Assembly: GCF_024158025.1 (NCBI RefSeq)
Contig: NZ_JAMZEL010000003.1
Span: 186,001 to 250,000, forward strand
DNA: 64,000 nt
Reading direction: 5' to 3'
Source: Runella salmonicolor
GTDB taxonomy: Bacteria > Bacteroidota > Bacteroidia > Cytophagales > Spirosomataceae
Part shown: piece after piece, positions 1-7,370 of the stretch
Layout: every line of letters begins with the position of its first letter
Position numbering within the stretch: the first letter of the stretch is position 1
Position numbers and translations under genes: made by a program
Notes under the pieces: model-generated
What the model was told of the DNA's origin: nothing
Databases searched by the model: none
The model's input: only the letters and a program-made list of their open reading frames with translations

Positions 1-1
1 C

Positions 2-427
2 ACGCAGTTGTTTAAATACGTATACGACGAAAAAAAATACTACACCGAAGGACTAATCAACTACGTAGACGTGGAAGATGTCGCCGAGGTGATTGTAAAG
101 TTGTTGTTTTCTGACATCAAAAATGAACGCTACATCCTGAGCGCTGGCCATGTGACGTACCGCGAGTTGTTTACCAAAATAGCCACGGCCTTTGGCAAGC
201 AACCGCCTTCAAAAGTGGTATCTTCTTTCATGGCCGAGACCATCTGGCGGGTAGAAGCGCTGCGCTCGTGGCTCACGGGCAGCAAACCGCTCATCACCAA
301 AGAAACGGCCAAAACTGCCCGAACCAAACTTGTTTATGACGGGCAGAAAATCCAAAAAGCCCTTGGCATTGACTACAAAACATTGGATGAAACCGTGAAT
401 CGGGTGTGCGCGTTTCTGACAAAATAA
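2..427 (+). CDS. NAD-dependent epimerase/dehydratase, C-terminal part (gene begins before the window)
   Basis: The reading frame is open from the first bases, so the N-terminal Rossmann half with the nucleotide-binding GxxGxxG motif lies outside the window. What remains is the substrate-binding C-terminal half of an extended short-chain dehydrogenase. It contains the INYVDVEDVAEVIVKLL segment, which in this family marks the strand and helix preceding the sugar-binding lobe, followed by a helical region and the C-terminal helix ending in CAFLTK. The TTG near base 8 is an internal leucine codon, not a start. The substrate, probably a nucleotide sugar or similar, cannot be told from this half. 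The gene ends 33 bp before the next one on the same strand. Confidence 0.8.
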   Translation, partial: TQLFKYVYDEKKYYTEGLINYVDVEDVAEVIVKLLFSDIKNERYILSAGHVTYRELFTKIATAFGKQPPSKVVSSFMAETIWRVEALRSWLTGSKPLITKETAKTARTKLVYDGQKIQKALGIDYKTLDETVNRVCAFLTK

Positions 428-460
428 CAATCCTCTACTAAACAATCTCTCTTCATTCTT

Positions 461-1387
461 ATGCAACGGACGCTTTTAATCCTGATTTTTTTAAGCAATT
501 TGTCAATCACGCAGACTTTTAGCCAATCAAATCCGATTGAAATAACTTATACCAGAGACGAGGCTAAGAATGAATACACGTTCCAATACAAAAACCCCAA
601 TTACTGCGACTACGCCGTTAGGGTGGAGTTTACGAGTTTGCAGGGAGGAAGTTGCTCTTGTGTATTGCCTTATTTAAGCTCTGTTTCGTCGGGTAACGGG
701 AGCTTATTTACCATTAAACCCACGCAGGCTAACCAAGGAGTGTCTTTTCAATTCGGTTACAAAACCTTAAAAGGTCGCTTACTCAACAAACCGCCCAAAC
801 CTTTTATTTACTTGTTTCCTTTTTCAAAAAAAGAAGCTCATCGAGCCAATCAGACCCAAAATATTGTTGAAGTGTTGGGCGGGAAGAAAGTGACTAATTT
901 TTACGGGATGTCTTTTCAAATGCAAAAAGGAGATACCGTTTTTGCGGCGCGGCGCGGGGTCGTTAGTGAGATTAAAAACGAATTTGCGACGCACTCAGAA
1001 GAGGTTTGGTTTTCTACCAATACCAATTTTGTCGAAATCTTTCATCAAGATGGCACTTTTGGACGCTACAATCGCTTCAAAATGGGCACAATCATGGTGA
1101 AACCCGGCCAATCAGTGGAAGCAGGACAGCCGCTGGGTATTGTGGCTGACGATACTTTTGAAGGAAATACGCTTGCGCAATTTACGGTTTACTATTTAGA
1201 CAAAGCAAAGGCTTTTACCGAAGCCCATTCTTTTACCTACTTAGTTCCTACTTTTTATACCACGACCCATCCTGCGGGGGTGGTTCTTCAACAGGGGGCT
1301 TTTTATACGTCTGATTTCCCAGAAAGCATTGTGACGCAGGAAATGTCGAAGCGCGAATTGAAAAAGTGGAAAGAGGCGAAACAATAA
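461..1387 (+). CDS. Secreted M23-like (LytM-fold) protein lacking zinc ligands
   Basis: This 308-residue protein has an N-terminal signal peptide (about residues 1-21, ending TFSQS). Residues about 140-250 follow the layout of the M23/LytM beta-sheet domain: GDTVFAARRGVVSEI, then VEIFHQDGTFGRYNRF, then the MVKPGQSVEAGQPLGIV turn. The catalytic residues are not there: the HxGxD segment is replaced by FYGMSFQM, and the terminal HxH strand by AQFTVYYL. I therefore read it as a non-catalytic relative that may bind peptidoglycan or act as a scaffold. The region before it (about 25-120) is a beta-rich domain I do not recognise. A strong hairpin follows the stop. Confidence 0.6.
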   Translation: MQRTLLILIFLSNLSITQTFSQSNPIEITYTRDEAKNEYTFQYKNPNYCDYAVRVEFTSLQGGSCSCVLPYLSSVSSGNGSLFTIKPTQANQGVSFQFGYKTLKGRLLNKPPKPFIYLFPFSKKEAHRANQTQNIVEVLGGKKVTNFYGMSFQMQKGDTVFAARRGVVSEIKNEFATHSEEVWFSTNTNFVEIFHQDGTFGRYNRFKMGTIMVKPGQSVEAGQPLGIVADDTFEGNTLAQFTVYYLDKAKAFTEAHSFTYLVPTFYTTTHPAGVVLQQGAFYTSDFPESIVTQEMSKRELKKWKEAKQ

Positions 1388-1417
1388 AAATAAAGCGTTG
1401 ACAGAACTTTGCTTTTA

Positions 1418-1461
1418 CACTTCCCGAAAGCTACAAATTTTCGTTAAACTTTCGGGAAGTG
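1418..1461. terminator. Bidirectional hairpin between convergent genes
   Basis: A perfect 13-bp inverted repeat (CACTTCCCGAAAG and CTTTCGGGAAGTG) surrounds an 18-nt AT-rich loop. It lies between the M23-like gene and ettA, whose 3' ends face each other, so it probably terminates both transcripts. There is no long T run. The arm sequence could also belong to a dispersed palindromic repeat family of this genome. Confidence 0.6.
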
Positions 1462-1469
1462 CAGAATCT

Positions 1470-3140
1470 TTAGGCCATCAATTTTTTGTATTTGATACGC
1501 GTCGGAGTGGCGTCGGTGCCGAGACGCTTGCGGCGGTTTTCTTCGTAATCTGAGAAGTTTCCTTCAAACCAATACACTTGAGAGTCGCCTTCAAAAGCCA
1601 GAATGTGCGTACAAAGTCGATCCAAGAACCAACGGTCGTGGGAGATGATGACCGCACAGCCTGCAAAATTTTCAAGACCTTCTTCTAGTGCGCGTAAGGT
1701 GTTGATGTCCAGGTCGTTGGTTGGCTCATCGAGCAGCAAAACGTTTCCGCCTTCTTTGAGCATCATGGCTAGGTGAACGCGGTTGCGCTCGCCCCCCGAG
1801 AGGTTGCCGATTTTCTTTTCCTGATCGCTGCCCGAAAAGTTAAAACGGCTCACATACGCCCGGGCGTTGGACTGCTTACCGCCCAAGATAATCCATTCGT
1901 TGCCTTCCGAAATCTGCTGAAATACCGTTTTTCCCGCTTCCAGTTGATTATGTTCTTGGTCGGCGTACGCGATTTGAACCGTGTCGCCGATGGTGATGGT
2001 TCCTTTGTCGGGTATTTCCTGCCCCGTTATGAGTTTAAAAAGAGTAGATTTACCCGCACCGTTTGGCCCGATGATACCCACAATCCCAGCGGGAGGTAGA
2101 GAAAAGGTCAGGTTTTCGAACAATAGTTTGTCGCCATAGGCTTTCGAAACGCCTTCCATTTCAATCACTTTGTTGCCCAGACGGGGTCCAGAAGGGATAT
2201 AAAGTTCCAATCTTTCTTCTTTTTGCTTGCCATCTTCGTCGAGCAGTTTTTCGTAGGCGCTCAAACGCGCTTTCGATTTGGTCTGACGGGCTTTGGGAGC
2301 CATTCGTACCCATTCAAGTTCGCGTTGCAGGGATTTTTGGCGTTTTGATTCCTGCTTTTCTTCCTTGGCTAAACGATTTTGTTTTTGTTCCAACCAAGAA
2401 GAATAATTCCCTTTCCAAGGAATCCCCTCACCACGGTCTAGTTCGAGAATCCAACCGGCCACATTGTCCAGAAAATAGCGGTCGTGGGTAACGGCAATGA
2501 CCGTTCCTTCGTATTGGCGGAGGTGCTCTTCCAACCACAACACCGACTCAGCATCCAAGTGGTTGGTAGGCTCGTCGAGGAGAAGCACGTCGGGTTTTTT
2601 GAGCAACAAACGGCAGAGGGCCACGCGGCGTTTTTCACCACCCGAGAGATTGGCAATGAGAGCATCTTGTGGCGGGCACCGGAGGGCATCCATGGCGCGT
2701 TCGAGTTTGCTGTCCAAATCCCAGGCGTCGAGGGTGTCGAGTTTTTCCTGAACTTCTCCTTGGCGTTCGAGCAGTTTGTCAAAATCGGCATCGGGGTCAC
2801 CAAATGCTTCATTTATTTGATCAAATTCTTTCAATAAATCGACCACTTCTTGCGTTCCTTCCTGTACTACTTCCAGAACGGTTTTGGTGGGGTCAAATTG
2901 GGGCTCTTGGTCGAGCATTCCGACGGAATATCCCGGTGAGAAAACTACCTCTCCGGTATAATTTTTGTCTACACCCGCAATAATGCGGAGAAGAGTGGAT
3001 TTTCCCGCACCATTTAAACCCAAAACGCCTATCTTGGCACCGTAGAAAAAGGATAAGTAGATGTTTTTAATAATCTGTCGGTTGGGGGGGATTACTTTAC
3101 TTACCCCCGACATTGAGAAAATAATAGTTTCGTTACTCAT
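1470..3140 (-). CDS. ettA: Energy-dependent translational throttle protein EttA (ABC-F)
   Basis: A 556-residue ABC-F protein with two ATP-binding cassettes. Cassette 1 has Walker A GLNGAGKST (about residues 41-49), signature LSGGEKRR and Walker B VLLLDEPTNHLD. Cassette 2 has GPNGAGKST, LSGGERNR and VLLLDEPTNDLD. Between them is the charged linker with WVRMAPKARQTKSKARL, typical of EttA. EttA binds the ribosomal E site and gates the first elongation step according to ATP/ADP level. A start at 3164 would add eight residues, but a TAnnTTTG-like -7 box overlaps that codon, so MSNETIIF at 3140 is preferred. The length then equals the family norm of about 555. Confidence 0.93.
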   Translation of the reverse strand: MSNETIIFSMSGVSKVIPPNRQIIKNIYLSFFYGAKIGVLGLNGAGKSTLLRIIAGVDKNYTGEVVFSPGYSVGMLDQEPQFDPTKTVLEVVQEGTQEVVDLLKEFDQINEAFGDPDADFDKLLERQGEVQEKLDTLDAWDLDSKLERAMDALRCPPQDALIANLSGGEKRRVALCRLLLKKPDVLLLDEPTNHLDAESVLWLEEHLRQYEGTVIAVTHDRYFLDNVAGWILELDRGEGIPWKGNYSSWLEQKQNRLAKEEKQESKRQKSLQRELEWVRMAPKARQTKSKARLSAYEKLLDEDGKQKEERLELYIPSGPRLGNKVIEMEGVSKAYGDKLLFENLTFSLPPAGIVGIIGPNGAGKSTLFKLITGQEIPDKGTITIGDTVQIAYADQEHNQLEAGKTVFQQISEGNEWIILGGKQSNARAYVSRFNFSGSDQEKKIGNLSGGERNRVHLAMMLKEGGNVLLLDEPTNDLDINTLRALEEGLENFAGCAVIISHDRWFLDRLCTHILAFEGDSQVYWFEGNFSDYEENRRKRLGTDATPTRIKYKKLMA

Positions 3141-3161
3141 TTTTTGCTTATTTTGTGGAGG

Positions 3162-3169
3162 CAAATATC
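3162..3169 (-). promoter_or_regulatory. -7 box of the ettA promoter
   Basis: Read on the minus strand this is GATATTTG, seven of eight matches to the Bacteroidota -7 consensus TAnnTTTG. It lies 22 bp upstream of the chosen ettA start and overlaps the alternative upstream ATG. No clear -33 TTTG is visible. It is useful mainly because it decides the start codon. Confidence 0.4.
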
Positions 3170-3294
3170 GTTAAAAATAGGAGTTAATTGTTAAACAGGG
3201 CAGGTAAATGGGTTTTTTCTGATTACATTTAGGCCCGAACGTTTAACTTTACACCCACCAAAACCTTTAAAGCAGATAAAAAAGTAAGATTGCA

Positions 3295-4563
3295 ATGGAA
3301 AACGCCACCTTAATGGACGAATACGGCTATGTCAAAGACGGCAAGGTATTCTTAAAAGGGTATTTAGGTAACCCAGATCGCCAAATCGGCGAAGTAAAAC
3401 GAACAGAGCAGGAAGCCATTGATTATTTCAAAAACCGCTTCAATATTGCTTCCGGAAAAGTAGAACAACTCGAACATGACGTTGAAGAAGCCCAAAACAA
3501 GGGCTCTTACCTGACCAAACTGGTACAACTTCGTAAAAAATTACTCAGTTTTGACGGACTGGGAGATTTTATCCCGTTGCTAGAACGCTTGGATAAGCTT
3601 GAAACGGTACTCGAAGATTTAATCAAAATTAATCAGGAGAAAAATCTCGAAATCAAACGTGCTTTGTTGGATGAAACCCGGGCCGTTACGGTAATCGGGG
3701 ATGATTGGCAAGGAGCCACTGACCTGCTTCAGGAAATCAAATCCAAATGGATTCGTACTGGTCCCGTTGATAAAGAGTATCAGGAAGAAATTGAAGGCAC
3801 TTTCCAAACCTTGTTGGATACTTTCTTCCAACAGCGCCGGGATTTCTTCTCGGAGCAAAATCGCACCATTGCCGACCGTATCGAACGCTATACCGAGTTG
3901 ATTGCCAAGTCGGATATGTTGGTACGGATGTACGACGTGGAAGAAGCCAGTCGTCAGTTGCGGCAGATTCGTGCCGAATGGAAAGAAGTAGGCGAAATTC
4001 CCGTAAAACGCTCGGCAAAACTCTACAAGCAATTCAAACGGTCTAACCAACGCATCGTTGACAAGTACAACCGCGTCAAAGGTATCGTGGTACAGACCTA
4101 CGAAAACCCGCTCGTGACCAAGCAGCGTGAAATGTGCCGTGAAGCGGAGCAATTGGCCCGTTCAAGTGATATTATTCAGGCTTCCGAACGTGCAAAAGTG
4201 TTGCTTAATCAATGGAAGGAGATTCGCCTTCCACCCCGCGTGGGCGATAAAATGGTAGCGGAGCGTTTCCGTTCGGCCTGTGACAAAATTTTTGAATTAA
4301 GCTACCTCGCCCGGGTTATCTCGCGCAAATACCCTGCGTTTGAGATTCGCTCACCTGAAGATCAGCTCAATATCAAAACGCGTGAAATGGAATGGCTCAT
4401 CAAACGCGAAAAAGCGGATTTGGAAGTGACCATTGCCAGCGCACAAAACATGCCGCCCGACCCCGAAGCTGAACGCCAGATGATGGGTAAAATCAACATT
4501 CAGCGTCGTAAAATAACGATGAAGGAGAAGATTTTAGAAGAGTTTAAGGCGCAGATGAAGTAG
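3295..4563 (+). CDS. DUF349 domain-containing coiled-coil protein
   Basis: A 422-residue cytoplasmic protein with no signal peptide, rich in charged helices. It contains tandem DUF349 repeats, recognisable by the recurring pattern W-[KR]-x(4-6)-P then helix: QEIKSKWIRTGPVDKEY (about 145-160), QIRAEWKEVGEIPVKRS (about 225-240) and LLNQWKEIRLPPRVGDK (about 305-320). Each is followed by a long helix with F(R/K)xxxD-type residues. DUF349 proteins are common in Bacteroidota and their role is not established. The gene is divergent from ettA and shares a 155-bp intergenic region. A weak -7-like TAACTTTA lies at 3244-3251. Confidence 0.85.
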   Translation: MENATLMDEYGYVKDGKVFLKGYLGNPDRQIGEVKRTEQEAIDYFKNRFNIASGKVEQLEHDVEEAQNKGSYLTKLVQLRKKLLSFDGLGDFIPLLERLDKLETVLEDLIKINQEKNLEIKRALLDETRAVTVIGDDWQGATDLLQEIKSKWIRTGPVDKEYQEEIEGTFQTLLDTFFQQRRDFFSEQNRTIADRIERYTELIAKSDMLVRMYDVEEASRQLRQIRAEWKEVGEIPVKRSAKLYKQFKRSNQRIVDKYNRVKGIVVQTYENPLVTKQREMCREAEQLARSSDIIQASERAKVLLNQWKEIRLPPRVGDKMVAERFRSACDKIFELSYLARVISRKYPAFEIRSPEDQLNIKTREMEWLIKREKADLEVTIASAQNMPPDPEAERQMMGKINIQRRKITMKEKILEEFKAQMK

Positions 4564-4582
4564 TATTTGTAAAAAATTGACT

Positions 4583-4644
4583 CACGCAAAGACGCAGAGT
4601 GACAAAGTTTATTGCTTTGCTCCTCTGCGTCTTTTTTGTGTGCG
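4583..4644. terminator. Palindromic intergenic repeat / bidirectional terminator (CAC-AG type)
   Basis: The left arm CACGCAAAGACGCAGAG pairs with CTCTGCGTC and a T-rich tail on the right, with an inner CAAAG/CTTTG stem. It lies between two convergent genes. The arm is itself built of short ACGCA(A/G)AG units, a structure shared with the elements at about 12888 and 14152. Confidence 0.6.
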
Positions 4645-4648
4645 TTTT

Positions 4649-5842
4649 TTATTGTGTTGAAGAGAAAAACTCATACGTACCCAAAAGAAAATCCTGAACG
4701 GCCGTGGCGTGATCTTTGCCTTTGAGGGTGATAAGGGATACGTTGGTGGCACCCCGTGCTTTCATGGCATTGAGGGCGTTGACGGAGTTGAAATAAAACA
4801 CCAATTGGTCGGCGTCTCCGTGATAGAGGCGCGTGGGCGTTTTTGGCTTCCAATCATACACGTCGTTGTCTTTGACGGCGTTTAGAAACCCAGTATCGGT
4901 CCCGTCCGCAATTCCTTTGGCAAAAGCATCCGTAAAAATGGTGTTGAAACTAACGTTTACATTTGCTTTCTCTTTGTCTTTCTGGATCAAGCCAGCCCAC
5001 GGCTCCTTAAAGTATTGCGTTAAAGGCCGATTCAGGTTATAAATGCGGTCGTAAGTCAGGGTGACCCATACATAAAGCTGGTTGTAATTGACCGTGCCGC
5101 CCGTTTTTGTGCTGATTAAGTACTTCATGAAGGCGGTTTTGTCATAAGCACCTGCGCCACAACTGGAGGCTCGTAGGTTGAATTCAGTGCCCGTTTCTTC
5201 TTCAATTTTCTTTTGCAACGACATGGTGGCGTATCCACCCGCCGAATAGCCCGCAATGTATAACCGTTCATCCCAAGCGATACTCTGCTGACGGATGAAC
5301 TCCTTGGAAGCGCGTATCATATCCAACGACGCCGAAGCGAGACTTTCGCGGTGCTCGTATGGGTGCGGAACGTTATTGGAGGCCCCAAATCCGATGTAAT
5401 CTGGGTACGCAATAATATATCCCAAAGCGGCAAACAAAGAACCCGCAATGTTGGCTTCGCTATTGGTAGCGAAGTAAGAGGGAGCTTCTTGGTCGTTGCG
5501 AATGGTGCCATGTTGGACGCTAATCATGGGCGTTGCGCCTGATTTTACGGGAAACAAAAACGCCCCCGATGCCTGAATTTCTTTGCCGTCGGTGTTTTTC
5601 GTTTTGTAAACCAGTTTGTAGACCTTGATGCCATTCTGAAGGAAAGGGGCGATGCCCGCAAGGCTAGGATCACCAGAAGTGATACGTTGGGCCAATTGCT
5701 CCTTGGTAAATTCACCGATAAGGGTGCTGCTGACCAAATATTGGTCTTCAGGAATGAGGTCATTGGCGTTTCTGTTACAACCACTGACCAGTACAACGAC
5801 GACAAGGAAAAGAGCGTAAAAGCGTTTTTGGGTAGATTTCAT
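4649..5842 (-). CDS. Lipoprotein alpha/beta hydrolase (secretory-lipase-like)
   Basis: A 397-residue protein with a type II signal peptide: a hydrophobic stretch then VLVSGC, placing the lipidated cysteine at residue 22. An alpha/beta-hydrolase domain follows. The nucleophile elbow is GYSAGG (Ser about 200), a probable acid is in YHGDADQLV near the C-terminus, and the histidine is in KGKDHATA. An HGT motif near residue 111 fits the oxyanion hole. The architecture resembles the secretory-lipase/acyl-aminoacyl hydrolase group acting on esters outside the cell. Substrate unknown. It stands alone, convergent with the DUF349 gene. Confidence 0.78.
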   Translation of the reverse strand: MKSTQKRFYALFLVVVVLVSGCNRNANDLIPEDQYLVSSTLIGEFTKEQLAQRITSGDPSLAGIAPFLQNGIKVYKLVYKTKNTDGKEIQASGAFLFPVKSGATPMISVQHGTIRNDQEAPSYFATNSEANIAGSLFAALGYIIAYPDYIGFGASNNVPHPYEHRESLASASLDMIRASKEFIRQQSIAWDERLYIAGYSAGGYATMSLQKKIEEETGTEFNLRASSCGAGAYDKTAFMKYLISTKTGGTVNYNQLYVWVTLTYDRIYNLNRPLTQYFKEPWAGLIQKDKEKANVNVSFNTIFTDAFAKGIADGTDTGFLNAVKDNDVYDWKPKTPTRLYHGDADQLVFYFNSVNALNAMKARGATNVSLITLKGKDHATAVQDFLLGTYEFFSSTQ

Positions 5843-5911
5843 GCGATATTGGGCAATAAACGTTGGTTTATAATCTTAAACTAAACGCATAAACAGCCCC
5901 GAAAGTTGCCT

Positions 5912-7360
5912 CTAATTTCCAACATTTGACGGCTTAATAACGAAAATTTGCTTGGATTTGCCTGCTTTTGCGTCTTCAATCATTCTATTGAAAGCAAGGA
6001 CGGCGCCATCGTGCGACCAAACAAGATTGGATGGCGATGGATTTGTTGGTTTTGTCAGTACCTGAAACCGATTTTCAAAAGGCTCGTTGCCGATTTTACA
6101 CAAAACAATGCTGCCTTCCCAAACGTAGCTAATCTGTTTTCCACGGGGATGCCAACGCACGCTGCCTTCTACGTTTTTGTCGTGAAAAGTGACTTGAACA
6201 GGGGTGCCGCCTTGGGGCGAAACGGTAAAAATCTGTTGAATCCCTTGCGCATCTTTTGCTAAAAAAGCCAACATACTACCATCGGCCGACGACCTAACAA
6301 TGCCTGTACAACCCGCCTGAGGGGTATTGGCCGTAAAAGTAAGTCGGCGCTGAACGGTGCCTTTGGGTGGCATCGGGAAAGTCGTATCTGTTCCTTCCAA
6401 AGGACCAAATTCGCTGGGGATGGTGATGTCGTTTGGAATATCTACAATGAATACTTCATCTACGTCTTTGCTGTTTTTGTCTTTCACTTTTCCGATAAAC
6501 GCCCGGGCGATTTGGCGCGTTCCGTCGGGTTTTAAATAACCTTTTGTTCCGACCCAACTGTCTCCTGCTGCGTGGCTGATTTCGTCCGAAGCGGGCCTGG
6601 GGTTGGGCGTTACCCGAACCACCAAGGCACTGAACCACTCGCCCGAAACATTATCTCCCTGCGCGTCTTTCTCCAATTTTACGGGCATATTTCTTTTAGA
6701 AACGCCGATGGTGCGTAAGTTGTGTTTTGCGCCTGTTTTGTCTTCCAATGCCTTCAAAACCGCGTCGTTGTAGGTGTAGCCAATCCACTGCCCGTCGCCG
6801 CTCCACTCATGGCGGTGGGTGCCACCGCGCAATGCGCCTTTGGTATAAGGTGGTGTAATATCGCGGGCATCCATAAAGACGGGCACATTGGGAGCAGAAT
6901 CGTTGATAATGACGCCCGTACGCCGCCATTGTTGATACGGATTTTCTTGGGTTACACTCATCAATCCGTGAATAAACACCACGGAATTATCGACGGGAGA
7001 ATAACTCACGGCTCCCGCGCCGGGGCCCCATTCTGCGTTGTTAGGAAGTGCATATAATACTTTCTTTTCGCCCGTTTCGACGTTTACTTTTTCAATTTTA
7101 GCCGACGCTGCAATGCCGCCTTCTTCGGTGCGAGTGTCGTAAACCAGCCATTGGTTGTCGGGCGAAAAGTTGTCGTTGTTGTCTAAGTCGTGGTTGTAAC
7201 TTAGGTCATGGGTAAGCTGTTTTTCAGCTAGATAGGTAGAATCATTGCAGGAATACATAGCAAGGGAGAGGAGTAAGATAGAGACTTTCCAAGACTGGGC
7301 GTCCCCGTTTTTAAAATCTTGGAAAGTCTGCTGATTTTGGAAAAATGGTTGAATATTCAT
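5912..7360 (-). CDS. TolB-like beta-propeller protein (DUF3748-type), N-terminus altered by a palindrome
   Basis: About 482 residues from the MNIQPF start; an alternative start at 7387 overlaps the upstream stop. The body is a TolB/WD40-like propeller with repeated blade motifs (FSPDNQWLVYD, WSGDGQWIGYTY, SSADGSMLAFLA, WHPRGKQISYVW, WSHDGAVLAFNR), consistent with the DUF3748/YidR group. A lipoprotein-like segment (SILLLSLAMYSCNDS) sits about 28 residues in rather than at the N-terminus, because the first codons are encoded by a 48-bp palindrome. Whether export still works, or translation starts internally at a non-ATG codon, cannot be seen. It is the last gene of a three-gene operon with the two propeller-toroid paralogues. 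Confidence 0.75.
   Translation of the reverse strand: MNIQPFFQNQQTFQDFKNGDAQSWKVSILLLSLAMYSCNDSTYLAEKQLTHDLSYNHDLDNNDNFSPDNQWLVYDTRTEEGGIAASAKIEKVNVETGEKKVLYALPNNAEWGPGAGAVSYSPVDNSVVFIHGLMSVTQENPYQQWRRTGVIINDSAPNVPVFMDARDITPPYTKGALRGGTHRHEWSGDGQWIGYTYNDAVLKALEDKTGAKHNLRTIGVSKRNMPVKLEKDAQGDNVSGEWFSALVVRVTPNPRPASDEISHAAGDSWVGTKGYLKPDGTRQIARAFIGKVKDKNSKDVDEVFIVDIPNDITIPSEFGPLEGTDTTFPMPPKGTVQRRLTFTANTPQAGCTGIVRSSADGSMLAFLAKDAQGIQQIFTVSPQGGTPVQVTFHDKNVEGSVRWHPRGKQISYVWEGSIVLCKIGNEPFENRFQVLTKPTNPSPSNLVWSHDGAVLAFNRMIEDAKAGKSKQIFVIKPSNVGN
7282..7329. repeat. Palindromic repeat inside the 5' end of the TolB-like gene
   Basis: Perfect 13-bp arms AGACTTTCCAAGA (7282-7294) and TCTTGGAAAGTCT (7317-7329) are separated by a 22-nt spacer. 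The element is read through in frame and encodes part of the N-terminal extension before the signal sequence. This suggests insertion of a dispersed palindromic repeat at the gene start. Confidence 0.6.
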
Positions 7361-7370
7361 TGGTTTTAAA

